Below, in pieces: positions 53,314-62,193 of a DNA stretch of 64,000 nucleotides (position 1 is the first letter of the stretch; every line of letters begins with the position of its first letter). The position numbers and the translations under genes are program-made. The notes beneath the pieces are model-generated. The model had not been told where the DNA came from. It was given only the letters and a program-made list of their open reading frames with translations, and made no database searches. Source of the stretch: UMGS692 sp963653425 (GTDB lineage Bacteria; Bacillota; Clostridia; Christensenellales; CAG-314); contig CAVJWC010000001.1 in assembly GCA_963653425.1 (NCBI GenBank), positions 248,001 through 312,000 of the forward strand. Reading direction: 5' to 3'.

Positions 53314-53766
53314 TTATGCAACCATATCGTTGGCGACTTTGTACTTCCAGAGCATTTCGGCGTGGTTCTGCTCGTCGGTCATAATGGCGTTAAGGACGTT
53401 TCTGACTTCGGTGGAAGCAAAATAAAACAGGTCGTTGTTGTAGTCTATGGCAACGTACTTTTCGGTGGCGATAAGGTCGGTGCAAAGGAATTTATCGAAC
53501 TCTTTTTCTTCCTGAGTTCCGCCGTGAGAAACCGTAGGCTCGTATTTTTCGGAAACAGACGAACGCGCGGACTTGGGAATTTCGCCCGCAAGAAGCTTTT
53601 CGAGCATTTCAAGGTGCTTCTCTTCTTTGTTTTTAAGCGTTTTCAGCAGTTTTTTAAGTTCGGAATCCTTCGCCTGTTCGGCATAAAATCCGTACTTGCT
53701 TACGCAAAGCCGTTCCTGATTTTTGAGTTCGGTGATAAGTTGGGTTTCTTTCTGATTAAGCTTCAT
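53314..53766 (-). CDS. Coat F-like ferritin-fold spore protein
   Basis: Two-helix-pair, ferritin-like protein. The N-terminal half QERLCVSKYGFYAEQAKDSELKKLLKTLKNKEEKHLEMLEKLL and the C-terminal FLCTDLIATEKYVAIDYNNDLFYFASTEVRNVLNAIMTDEQNHAEMLWKYK match the coat F domain pattern (TDLLxTEKYLTxxYxxxxxExxxxxlRxxLxxIxxDEQxHxxxL). 150 aa, no signal peptide. In spore-formers such proteins occur in the coat; here sporulation genes elsewhere in the window support the context. It is transcribed alone. Confidence 0.82.
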   Translation of the reverse strand: MKLNQKETQLITELKNQERLCVSKYGFYAEQAKDSELKKLLKTLKNKEEKHLEMLEKLLAGEIPKSARSSVSEKYEPTVSHGGTQEEKEFDKFLCTDLIATEKYVAIDYNNDLFYFASTEVRNVLNAIMTDEQNHAEMLWKYKVANDMVA

Positions 53767-53952
53767 GATATTTCGCGGAATACTCCGCTCTCCTTGTTTT
53801 TTATATTGTTATCGACAACAAAAAGGATTTTTATTCAGACTTAAAGGAGAAAGTTCGGGTTTACTTTATAGCGCGGGCTTTTGATATAAAGAGCGACGAA
53901 GCAAACGTTACGCAAACGCATAAAGATGTCGGAATTCACGCACGAAAACGCA

Positions 53953-53985
53953 TAAAAAACGCCTCCGAAAGACTTCGGAAGCGTT
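53953..53985 (-). terminator. Terminator after the BspA-type lipoprotein gene
   Basis: AACGCxTCCGAA / TTCGGAxGCGTT stem followed by T-rich sequence on the minus strand. Confidence 0.85.
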
Positions 53986-54025
53986 GTTTATAGTTTTTTA
54001 AGCTTGTCCTATAAGGCAGAAGCGA

Positions 54026-54925
54026 TTATTTCGTTACGCCCCATTCAACCGTAAGACCGAGAGGATTCCAGTTGGAATTCCACGTTGCAGGCTGGAATTC
54101 AGCTTCACAGCTGATAAGTTCTACCGCTTCGCAACCTGAGAATACGGTCGTACCCATCTTAACTACGCTTGCGGGAATGTAAACGGTCTTAAGCGACGTG
54201 CAACGTGCAAATACGCTCGTTCCGATTTCGGTAACGGATTCGGGAATAACGAGGTCAACCAAACCGAGACAACCGTAGAAAGCGTTGTTGCCGATAGTGG
54301 TAATAGAATCGGAAATGAAATCGAGATTGGTAAGAGCGTCGCAACTGGTGAAAGCGTTGTTGCCTATAGCGGTAACGCCTTCGGGAAGAACGACTTCTTC
54401 AAGCTTTTCGCAGTTCGAGAAAATAGCCTGAGGAACTACGGTGAAGCCCGATTTGATTTCGATCTTTTTAAGCGATCTGCAGGATTGGAAAGCGTTCTTG
54501 CCGATATATTTTACGGATTTGGGTATATTGATCGTAGTAAGATTGGTGCATCCTACGAATGCGGAATCGCCTATATATTCCATGGTTTCGGGCAGAACGA
54601 CGGTTTCCACCGTACAATCTTTGAAAGCTCCGCCTTCGATCTTAGTGATACCTTCGGATATGGTAACTTTTTTAAGGTTGTCCGCGTCTTTTAACGCATA
54701 AATGCCGATGGTCGTAACGGTTTCGATATTTTCGCCTTCGCCGAAAGATGCGGGAATAACGAGTTCGGATTTCTTTTTACCTTCTTCGGTAAGACCGGTT
54801 ATACGGCCGTTACTGAAAACAAACGTTTCGTCCGTCAGACCTTCTTTCTTACAGGACGCTAAAACGAACACCATGCACAGTACGGCAAGAAGCAGTACGG
54901 CAAATTTCAAGTTCTTTTTACTCAC
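54026..54925 (-). CDS. BspA-type LRR lipoprotein (299 aa)
   Basis: Surface lipoprotein: signal peptide ending in V-L-A-S-C (Cys25), then about nine LRR_5 (BspA-like) repeats of ~23 residues, for example VVLPETMEYIGDSAFVGCTNLTTINIPKSVKYIGKNAFQSC. It ends in a short non-repeat cap. Such proteins bind host matrix proteins in Tannerella/Treponema and are abundant in gut Clostridia; the ligand here is unknown. The start at 54925 follows a GGAGG. It is a short relative of the LRR tail of the 15867-22151 protease and of the 62269 gene. Confidence 0.92.
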   Translation of the reverse strand: MSKKNLKFAVLLLAVLCMVFVLASCKKEGLTDETFVFSNGRITGLTEEGKKKSELVIPASFGEGENIETVTTIGIYALKDADNLKKVTISEGITKIEGGAFKDCTVETVVLPETMEYIGDSAFVGCTNLTTINIPKSVKYIGKNAFQSCRSLKKIEIKSGFTVVPQAIFSNCEKLEEVVLPEGVTAIGNNAFTSCDALTNLDFISDSITTIGNNAFYGCLGLVDLVIPESVTEIGTSVFARCTSLKTVYIPASVVKMGTTVFSGCEAVELISCEAEFQPATWNSNWNPLGLTVEWGVTK

Positions 54926-55135
54926 TTTTTTCCTCCATAATTCATAGCCGTTCAGCCGTCGGCGAAAAGCTATTTTTTAACTTAAACGTAATTGTTTCCG
55001 CTTGGGAATCGCGCCTTTTACGGAAGGACGCAGACCGACGATTAAAGTTCCTTAACGCAAAGCCGTTTGCCTTAAAACCACGTGCTTTCAAGTAAAAAGC
55101 GCAGTAAAAACAAGGTAACCTCGCGTTACTAATGT

Positions 55136-55164
55136 ATTTTATCATATTCCGCCGAAGATGTCAA
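55136..55164 (-). promoter_or_regulatory. Sigma-A promoter of the BspA-type lipoprotein gene
   Basis: TTGACA (55159-55164), 17 bases, TAAAAT (55136-55141) on the minus strand. The leader would be ~200 nt; no riboswitch fold was recognised in it. Confidence 0.75.
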
Positions 55165-55251
55165 CGACAATTCGCATTTTTTATCTTTTTTTAAGGGATA
55201 AAATGGACGCCGTTTCACTATGGAACGCTGACGATCAACACTTCCGGAAAC

Positions 55252-56496
55252 CTATTCGGGAAGCTTTTCGGGATCGAGAACTTTGACTTCGACTTCGGTA
55301 ATACGATGCTCCTCTACTTTCAGGACCTTAACGCTGAGGTTTTCGTAGGTGAAGCTGTCGCCTTGCTCGGGCGTACCGTCAAGCATTTCGGTTACCCAAC
55401 CGCCCACGGAAATCATTTCCGATTCGCCCTTTACGTGGAAGGCTTTTTTGAAGTCGTCGAAACTCATTCCGCCGTCGACTACGAAAACGTCTCCGCCCTT
55501 TCTGGTGATGTCCGTTTCGAGTTCGTCGTGTTCGTCCCAGATTTCTCCTACGAGTTCTTCGAGAATGTCTTCCATGGTGACGATTCCCAGCGTTCCTCCG
55601 TATTCGTCCACCACTACCGCAAGATGCGTTTTAGCTTTCTGCAGCTTTTTAAGAAGTCGGCTTACGGGTTCGTCTTCGGGAACGAAAATAACGGGAGAGA
55701 TAATCTCCTCTATTTTCTTATCGGTAATTCCGCTACCGACGTAAAAGTCTTTCTGGTGAACCGTTCCGACGATATTGTCTATGGTGTCGTTATAAATGAG
55801 AAGACGCGAAAACTTGGTTTCTTCGAACATCCTGGCTATTTCGGATTTTTCCGAATCGATGGGAAGAGCGGCAAGTTCCACTCTGTGAACGAGAATGTCT
55901 TTGGCTTCCTGTTCGGTAAATTCTATCGCGTTTTTAAGAAGGTCGCTTTCGTTTTTATCTATGCTTCCGTCCTTCTGAACTTCGTCCACAAGCATAAGCA
56001 ATTCTTCCTGCGACATTTTATTGTCGGGCTGAAGATGGAAAATCTTGGTGAGCAGTTTTTTCCAACCCGAGAATATGAAGTTCAACGGCATAAAAATCCA
56101 TATGAGAACTCTTAAAATCGGCGCGGAAAACATTGCGAATTTCTCTGCACAGTCTTTGGCTATGCTTTTGGGCGAAATTTCTCCGAATATAAGTACGACT
56201 ACCGTACAAACGACGGTCGAAACGGTTGCTCCCACGTCGCCCAATTGTTTGACGAAAAGAATCGTGCCTATAGAAGCCAAAGTAATATTGACGATGTTGT
56301 TTCCTATAAGAATAGTTGAAATCAGTCTGTCGTATTTTTCACTTAGTTTTATTGCAAGCGCGGCTTTTTTGTTTCCGTTTTCCGCAAGAGTTTTTACTTT
56401 GGTTTTGTTCATCGAAGAAAACGCCGTTTCGGTCGCCGAAAAGTACGCCGAAAAGACGAGACAAACAAACATTATCAGAATATAAGTTACAGTCAT
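55252..56496 (-). CDS. CNNM/CorC (HlyC family) membrane protein, putative Mg2+ exporter
   Basis: DUF21/CNNM transmembrane domain (residues 1-~190: SAYFSATETAFSSMNKTKVKTLA, TILIGNNIVNITLASIGTILF, VLIFGEISPKSIAKDCAEKFA). Tandem CBS domains follow (~200-330, with FVPEDEPVSRLLKKLQKAKTHLAVVVDEYGGTLGIVTMEDILEELVGEIWDE), then a C-terminal CorC_HlyC domain. Bacterial relatives (MpfA/YhdP of Bacillota, CorC) lower intracellular Mg2+. 414 aa, full length. An unusual 247-nt leader with a leader ORF and an attenuator precedes it. It is transcribed alone. Confidence 0.92.
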   Translation of the reverse strand: MTVTYILIMFVCLVFSAYFSATETAFSSMNKTKVKTLAENGNKKAALAIKLSEKYDRLISTILIGNNIVNITLASIGTILFVKQLGDVGATVSTVVCTVVVLIFGEISPKSIAKDCAEKFAMFSAPILRVLIWIFMPLNFIFSGWKKLLTKIFHLQPDNKMSQEELLMLVDEVQKDGSIDKNESDLLKNAIEFTEQEAKDILVHRVELAALPIDSEKSEIARMFEETKFSRLLIYNDTIDNIVGTVHQKDFYVGSGITDKKIEEIISPVIFVPEDEPVSRLLKKLQKAKTHLAVVVDEYGGTLGIVTMEDILEELVGEIWDEHDELETDITRKGGDVFVVDGGMSFDDFKKAFHVKGESEMISVGGWVTEMLDGTPEQGDSFTYENLSVKVLKVEEHRITEVEVKVLDPEKLPE

Positions 56497-56545
56497 AGTA
56501 TCCTCACGTTTCAGGTTAATTCGTTTTTAAGAATATAAAACGCTT

Positions 56546-56650
56546 TTATAAGCGCAAAAAGACATACCTGCGTTTTTTAGCGTGCAGATATGTCCTCAAA
56601 AACGAATAAACGGGAAGATGGTAAGGGTTACCGTCGCCGTCACTATCCAT
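56546..56650 (-). CDS. Leader peptide of the CNNM/CorC gene (34 aa)
   Basis: Unannotated ORF in the leader RNA. It begins M-D-S-D-G-D-G-N-P-Y-H-L-P and ends in a basic/aromatic stretch (AKKRRYVFLRL). GGAGG lies 12 bases before the ATG. Codons 19-30 coincide with both arms of a terminator hairpin, so ribosomes passing there would melt it. Early acidic plus proline residues resemble the features that make ribosomes abort in low Mg2+ in the MgtL leader of enterobacteria. Coding is inferred from the ribosome site, the composition and the placement, not from homology. Confidence 0.7.
   Translation of the reverse strand: MDSDGDGNPYHLPVYSFLRTYLHAKKRRYVFLRL
56556..56594 (-). terminator. Attenuator hairpin inside the CNNM/CorC leader ORF
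   Basis: On the minus strand GACATATCTGC (56584-56594) pairs with GCAGGTATGTC (56561-56571): 11 continuous pairs including one G-U, a 12-base loop, then five Ts. It lies ~60 bases before the CNNM/CorC start. A smaller CGCTT/AAGCG hairpin with Ts follows. Confidence 0.88.
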
Positions 56651-56743
56651 AATAGCAGATTTCCTCCGTTGAAAGCTACTTCTTTTCTTTATCACCCGCA
56701 TTTCGTTTTTTGGTGACAAAAGAACGCCAAGCTTCCTTATTTA
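56651..56743 (-). promoter_or_regulatory. Structured leader RNA upstream of the leader peptide
   Basis: Two nested helices: an outer 7-bp GGAAGCT (56730-56736) with AGCTTTC (56671-56677), and an inner 9-bp TTTGTCACC (56712-56720) with GGTGATAAA (56688-56696). The ribosome site follows directly. I do not recognise a named riboswitch class. Confidence 0.55.
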
Positions 56744-56749
56744 AGGCGA

Positions 56750-56778
56750 ATTATAACAGAAAAGCGTCCCGTTGTCAA
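56750..56778 (-). promoter_or_regulatory. Consensus sigma-A promoter of the CNNM/CorC transcript
   Basis: TTGACA (56773-56778), 17 bases, TATAAT (56750-56755) on the minus strand. Start expected near 56743. Confidence 0.9.
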
Positions 56779-56837
56779 GGATTATAAATCTGAAAGCGGA
56801 AAAATTTTTGTCTTTTACAAGCAGGTAACAACTAAGC

Positions 56838-56874
56838 AAAAAAGTTCCGCCGAAGAAACGTCGACGGAACTTTT
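56838..56874 (-). terminator. Terminator after the Big_2 subtilase gene
   Basis: Ten-base stem AAAAGTTCCG / CGGAACTTTT followed by Ts on the minus strand. Confidence 0.92.
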
Positions 56875-56996
56875 ACTCTTTAAGTTTCGGCTCCTCTTCC
56901 GTCGTAATCAGAATATACATTACGAATGAGATTGCCTTATAAATTACGACCGAGACAGTATGCAAGTCGCTTGTTTTGGTTGGTTTGGTTTTTCTG

Positions 56997-59900
56997 TTAC
57001 GCGGATTTCTTCTTGTCTTTATTGAGCTTGATGAGAATTGCCGCAAACGCGCCGGCAAAGAAAATCACCGCTACGAGAAGAACAGCCGTAAGCACGGAAA
57101 CGGGCTGAGAAACCTTTACTTCGAATTCGTAAGAAACGTTGCCGATCGTAGCTTTTATGGTAGCTTTGCCTTTGTTAAGCGCGCGAAGCACTCCGTTACC
57201 GTCTACGAAAGCTACGTTTTCGTCGGAACTCGTCCATTCTATATCGCTTATATTGCCGTCCGTAGGAACTATTTCAGCCTGAAGAACTTTACTTTCGCCC
57301 GTTTTCATATCGCGTACGGGTTCGACGTAAATTCCCGCGTAGGTCTTAGCCTTGACGGTAAGATTCATAACGGCTTTTACTCCGTCAAAAGTTTCGGCGG
57401 AAATAACCGCGTTTCCTTCGCCAACCGCTACTATAACGCCGTCGCCGTTCACTACCGCAACAGCCTCGTTACTGCTTACGAAGAAGAGCTTGCGGAAGGT
57501 AGCGTTTTCGGGCAGAACGGTCGCTTTAATGGTAGCCACGTCGCCGACGGTCATTATCGAAACGGAAGATTCGAAAGTTACGCTTTGAGCGTATACGGGG
57601 TTAACCGAAACGGAAACCGTCGCGCTTACGCCGTTGTTTGCGGTTAAAGTCAAAGTACTTTTACCTACTTTAAGTCCCTTTATAACGCCGTTTTCGTAAA
57701 AAACGCATTCTCCGTCCACGGTTACGGTTACGTCTTTATAGGTTGCGTTTTCGGGAAGAACGGTATAGACAAGCCCGATTTCTTCTCCTATATCCACGCT
57801 TACGTTTTTAACCGCCGAAATTTCCGTAACTTCTCTCGGAAGAACGCTTACTCTGACGTCTGCGTAAGCTTTTCCGTCGTAGCTCGTGGCTCTTACTACG
57901 GTTTCGCCTATACCTACTGCGGTAATAACTCCGTTTTCGTCCACAGTAACTACGCTTTCGTCCCGAGAAGACCACGTGACGTCTTTATAAGTGGCGGTAT
58001 TGGGTTTTACTTTTACGGAAAGAGTAAGACTGTCGCCTATGATTATCTCCGCCTGAGTAAGAGACGGGATAACTTCCTCCGCATAAACGGGATTTACCGT
58101 AACGACGCATTTAGCGCTGTTGCCGTACTTGGATAGGGCGTAAATTTCCGCACTGCCTACGCCCACCGCCGTTACCTTTCCGTTTTCGACGGTAGCTACG
58201 CTTTCGTCGGAACTGCTCCAGTTTACCGTTTTATCGGTGGCTTCGGTTGGGTATACGGTTGCTTTAAGGGTAAATTCGTCTCCTATGGTTACCGTTTTAA
58301 GCGTGAAGTCCAAAGAAACGCTTCTGTCGGCTATTCCGCGGACGGTTACTTTGCATTCGGCGTATAAACCCGAAAGAGAACTTACTCTTATCACGGTTTC
58401 GCCGAAGTTTTTAGCCGTTACGCGTCCGTTTTCGACGGTTGCGACCGACTGATCGCTACTCGTCCAGACGAGTTTTTCCGCGGGATAACTTCTCGGATAG
58501 CACTGCCAGTTGAGTCCGAGCGTCGCGCCTTTGGCTATTTCGGCAGAACTTTCGATCTGAAGAAGCTGAGGACCGATAACTATACTCTGCGTTGTCGTAT
58601 TCATCGCCATATCGGCAACGAGAAGATTGATTCTCGACGGGTTGAGTCCGGCCTGTTTCATTTCGTCGGCAAGACCCGTTATGTCGTAAAGAACGGTCTG
58701 CGTCGATCCGCTTTCGCTTTCGTTAAAAGCTTCGAGGTCGCCCAGTCTGTACTGATCGGTAAAGTCGGTAATCTGAAGGTACTGAAGGTAATCGTTATCG
58801 GAAACTTTAAGTTCGAGGTAGGTTTTGCCCTCCTCCGCTTTGATTTCGTAACTCTCTATAACGGGCGCGATATTGTCTATAGCAAAATCGAAAGTAAAGA
58901 CGTTACGGGAATTATCCGCAGGCTTTCCGGCTTCGGGAATAACTTCTATCGTACATGTAAATTCCGTTCCGTCGGGATAAGCCGAACCCGTTTCGTCGTA
59001 AGCCTGCCAGCCGTCCGAACCGAAGTAATATGTAACCGATTGCGAGCTGTTATAGAAGAAGCTCTTTGAGCCTGCGCCCGAACTTTCGGAAAAGACGACG
59101 TTTCCGTCTTTATCCGTAATTGTCATGGTTGCGGAAGTTATAGATCTTCTGAGTCCGAGAAGGTAGGTAAATCTCGCAGCCGAACCCAGTTTATTGGAAT
59201 AACGTATTCTGTCGCCGAGAACCGTTCCGTCCGCCTGATTGATACCGAGGAAGGTTCCCTGTCCGCTGTTGGTGTTGAGAAGAAGCGCGGCTGAAGGTTG
59301 CATGAAAATGTCGCTTTCGTCGCCGTAAAGAGATCCGTCAAGAGCGGGGATTGCCAGCCAGTCGCCGTAAAAGCCCATAAACACGAAGGAAAGTTCCTGC
59401 GTTGCGTTAAGTTCGGGTTTAAGGTAAATAAAACCTTCAACGAAACTTCCGTTTTCAAAATCGGCTTCTATGTATCTCTTGCCCGCCTCGGTAAGTTCGA
59501 TTTCTACGGACAATGTGGTTTCTCCGTTTGCATCGACTTTAACCTTTCCGTCCGTGAGACCTTTTATTGCCACTATCGCGTAATCGCCTCCGAGTTCTCT
59601 CGAATTAAGCGTAACGTATTTGATTCCGTTTATCTCGGTGGCTTCGTCGGTAACTACCGTATAGTCTACCGAATATTCCAAAGGTTTATCGGTTATGTTT
59701 TTAACCACGAATTCAAAGGAATACTTGCCTTCCGTATTATATCCGAGTTCGGCTTTTGTGTAGTCGCTGCCTTTAACGTAAAGATAAGCTCCCGACGTGA
59801 CCGCGGATTCGAGGTTCATCATACCCGCGCCCTGACTTCTCGGCGTTGCGATAACGCCGTTTTCCTGAATTATAGGCGTAGCCGTACTCATTAAAAGCTG

Positions 59901-61766
59901 TTTCGTGATAACCGAAAGTTCGTGAGCGTCTTTATCGGGGAAGAGTTCTTTAAGATACTGACGAACGACTGCCGAGCCGCCCGCAACCTGAGGCGAAGCC
60001 ATACTCGTACCGCTGTAGGACGCGTACCCATTGTTTGCTATAGAAGAGTAAATCGATCCGCCGGGCGCGGTGATTTCGGGTTTAAGACGAAGGTCGCTGG
60101 TTGCTCCTCTCATACTGAAAGAACTTATCTGTCCGCCCGAAGGATTACCGAGAAGTCCTTCGTCGAAACGCAGAATTTTGTTCGTCTGGTTTTTAAGATG
60201 AAGTCCGAACTGTCTCATAACGAAAGCGGAAGGAATATATCTTTCCGTTATCTGCATGGAAACGTATCGGGAAGTTTCTTCGTTATTGTAAACGATTACC
60301 GCAATCGCGCCCTGTTCGTAGGCGTATTTGATCTTATCGCTGAAAGAAAGCACGCCTCTTTCCACCACGGCAACCTTTCCGCCGACGTCTATTCCTTCGT
60401 AATCTTCAGGTCTGCCCGTTCCGGGGATAATCTCGTAAGCAAGGTCCTGTCCCTTAAAACGGTTGAAAATCATATCCGACTCTTTTTCTGCGCTGTCGGA
60501 GAAGTTGGTCATAATTCCGTTGGAAGCGACGTACTGAGTGAAAACTTTGACGTTATCCGCACTTGCCACGCCCATAGAAGCAAGATAAGCGGCGGGCGTT
60601 GCGGTAAGACCGTAGTCGGGATTTGCGGCAAGAGGAAGATTGGTTTCCTGAAGGTCACCGAGTCCCTGATAGGAATCGTTACCCATAGCAACGCAGAGAG
60701 TTACTCCGCTGTTAAAGACTCTTTCGTAGGTTTCGGCAACCGACTGATTGGCTTCGAGAAGACCCGCGGAAAGACCGAGCGACATATTTACCACGTCGGC
60801 TCCGAGCTTTATGGCGTCGTCGAGAGCGGCAAGTATTCCGACGGAACTCGAATATCCGTAGTCGTCGAAAACTTTCATAAACGCAATCTGCGCGTCGTAC
60901 GCAACGCCCTCTATTTCTCCCGAATTGGCGGCGACTATACCCGAAACGTGCATACCGTGATCGAGAGTCGACGTAACGTTGCTGTCGTTGTCGGCGTAAT
61001 CGTAAGCGTAGGGAAGTTTCTGCGAACGGTAGGTGTTGCCCGAAACCGCACCCGAAGTCAGCGAAGCCGTTTTAAGGAATTCGGTTATGGATTCCCTTGT
61101 GTATTTGGGATCGGGAACTTCGCCCTGAAAAGCTTCATGCGAAGCGTCTATACCCGTGTCGAGAACGGCAACCAAAGTTCCTTTACCCGTATAACCGAGG
61201 TCGTGCGCCCCCGCGCTTCCTATCATAGAACCGCTCGAAAGCATATAAGGCTCAGCTGTAAGCTCGGTATCGAGACGAACGACTGAATGCGCGAGATAGG
61301 CTCTCGAAACGCATTCGAGTTCTCTTATTCTGTACATATTGCCCACGGTCGTGGTCATTGAAATTCCCAGTATAGCCGTGTTGTATTCGTAACCGAAGGT
61401 ATAGCTTCCTTTGGGAAGAAGCCGGGTTATGGAAGCTTTTGCGGACGAAATTATCGCGTTCTTTTCTTCGGTGAGCTTCTTGCCTTCACTGCTTAAAAGC
61501 GCGTCGTATACGCTTCCGTAGGTCTCGATAAGCTCGGTTTCGTCGGCTACCGACGAGCCTTTGAGTTCGACGATAACGGGCAAAGTCTGATCGAGAGTTA
61601 TATCGTATTGTTTCATAAAAGCCGAATCGCTTTCGGTTATTTTCGTAAGTTTCGTTCCGTTATAAACGGTTTGATCCTGAGCGTAGGTGTTTGCCGTAAC
61701 GGGACTGACCACAGCCGACAGAATAAACACCAGCAGGGCTGCAAGTATAACGTATCCTTTTTTCAT
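56997..61766 (-). CDS. Cell-surface subtilase (S8) with PA and Big_2 domains and C-terminal anchor (1589 aa)
   Basis: Signal peptide (MKKGYVILAALLVFILSAVV...), I9-like propeptide, then the S8 domain with Asp203 (TLVAVLDTGIDASHEAF), His270 (DHGMHVSGIVA; Met replaces the usual Thr of HGTH), Asn363 (VAMGNDS) and Ser588 (YSGTSMASPQVAG). A PA insertion lies at ~445-535 (GGKVAVVERGVLSFSDKI). An Fn3-like region follows, then about five Big_2 Ig-like repeats (~1090-1540) with the WSSSDESVATVENGKVTAVGVG pattern. A final membrane span and KLNKDKKKSA tail anchor it. The start at 61766 has GGAGG. It is related in plan to the 15867-22151 protease, but anchored differently and without LRRs. Confidence 0.94.
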   Translation of the reverse strand: MKKGYVILAALLVFILSAVVSPVTANTYAQDQTVYNGTKLTKITESDSAFMKQYDITLDQTLPVIVELKGSSVADETELIETYGSVYDALLSSEGKKLTEEKNAIISSAKASITRLLPKGSYTFGYEYNTAILGISMTTTVGNMYRIRELECVSRAYLAHSVVRLDTELTAEPYMLSSGSMIGSAGAHDLGYTGKGTLVAVLDTGIDASHEAFQGEVPDPKYTRESITEFLKTASLTSGAVSGNTYRSQKLPYAYDYADNDSNVTSTLDHGMHVSGIVAANSGEIEGVAYDAQIAFMKVFDDYGYSSSVGILAALDDAIKLGADVVNMSLGLSAGLLEANQSVAETYERVFNSGVTLCVAMGNDSYQGLGDLQETNLPLAANPDYGLTATPAAYLASMGVASADNVKVFTQYVASNGIMTNFSDSAEKESDMIFNRFKGQDLAYEIIPGTGRPEDYEGIDVGGKVAVVERGVLSFSDKIKYAYEQGAIAVIVYNNEETSRYVSMQITERYIPSAFVMRQFGLHLKNQTNKILRFDEGLLGNPSGGQISSFSMRGATSDLRLKPEITAPGGSIYSSIANNGYASYSGTSMASPQVAGGSAVVRQYLKELFPDKDAHELSVITKQLLMSTATPIIQENGVIATPRSQGAGMMNLESAVTSGAYLYVKGSDYTKAELGYNTEGKYSFEFVVKNITDKPLEYSVDYTVVTDEATEINGIKYVTLNSRELGGDYAIVAIKGLTDGKVKVDANGETTLSVEIELTEAGKRYIEADFENGSFVEGFIYLKPELNATQELSFVFMGFYGDWLAIPALDGSLYGDESDIFMQPSAALLLNTNSGQGTFLGINQADGTVLGDRIRYSNKLGSAARFTYLLGLRRSITSATMTITDKDGNVVFSESSGAGSKSFFYNSSQSVTYYFGSDGWQAYDETGSAYPDGTEFTCTIEVIPEAGKPADNSRNVFTFDFAIDNIAPVIESYEIKAEEGKTYLELKVSDNDYLQYLQITDFTDQYRLGDLEAFNESESGSTQTVLYDITGLADEMKQAGLNPSRINLLVADMAMNTTTQSIVIGPQLLQIESSAEIAKGATLGLNWQCYPRSYPAEKLVWTSSDQSVATVENGRVTAKNFGETVIRVSSLSGLYAECKVTVRGIADRSVSLDFTLKTVTIGDEFTLKATVYPTEATDKTVNWSSSDESVATVENGKVTAVGVGSAEIYALSKYGNSAKCVVTVNPVYAEEVIPSLTQAEIIIGDSLTLSVKVKPNTATYKDVTWSSRDESVVTVDENGVITAVGIGETVVRATSYDGKAYADVRVSVLPREVTEISAVKNVSVDIGEEIGLVYTVLPENATYKDVTVTVDGECVFYENGVIKGLKVGKSTLTLTANNGVSATVSVSVNPVYAQSVTFESSVSIMTVGDVATIKATVLPENATFRKLFFVSSNEAVAVVNGDGVIVAVGEGNAVISAETFDGVKAVMNLTVKAKTYAGIYVEPVRDMKTGESKVLQAEIVPTDGNISDIEWTSSDENVAFVDGNGVLRALNKGKATIKATIGNVSYEFEVKVSQPVSVLTAVLLVAVIFFAGAFAAILIKLNKDKKKSA

Positions 61767-61869
61767 TTCTTTTTTCCTCCGACGAGATAGCCACGCTATC
61801 CGTCTTTCCGCCTCTGCGGAATTAACGGCATTTTTGCGGAACACCCGTAAAAACGCCGACTTCGCACTT

Positions 61870-62100
61870 AGTTTTCTGTTATAGTTTTCCTTAGAGTTTA
61901 GTTTATGGTTTTCCTTAGTTTTTCTTGGTTTTTTAGTTTATGGTTTTCCTTGGTTTTTGGGAGTTCTGTTTTTTAGTCTTCCTTAGTTTTCTTGTTCTTC
62001 CTTAGCTTTCTTAGGTTAGTTTATCTTTTCCCGGGTTTCCGAACGCGTCGGTTTCTTGTTTTTTTGTTTTCCTTAGCTTTTCTTGTTTCTTCCTTAGCGT
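61870..62100 (-). repeat. Degenerate CTAAGGAAAAC repeat tract
   Basis: On the plus strand the words TTTTCCTTAG or CTTCCTTAG occur about seven times. An 18-base stretch TAGTTTATGGTTTTCCTT is exactly repeated at 61899-61916 and 61934-61951. In the transcript this gives a purine-rich, ribosome-site-like leader. Confidence 0.65.
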
Positions 62101-62193
62101 TTGTCGTAAGCTTTTCGGCTTTTCGGGAAAAACCCGAGTTGAGGGGAGACCGTAAGCCTCCCCTCCGCTCTGCGTTATAGTTTTCTTCGTTTC

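Noticed and set aside
56497..56743. Known metal riboswitches (M-box, yybP-ykoY, NiCo) or ydaO in the CNNM/CorC leader
   Set aside because: None of their core conserved words was found by eye; the leader-peptide model fits better.
59922..61286. 454-aa open frame on the plus strand
   Set aside because: Shadow of the Big_2 subtilase; no ribosome site or recognisable domain.
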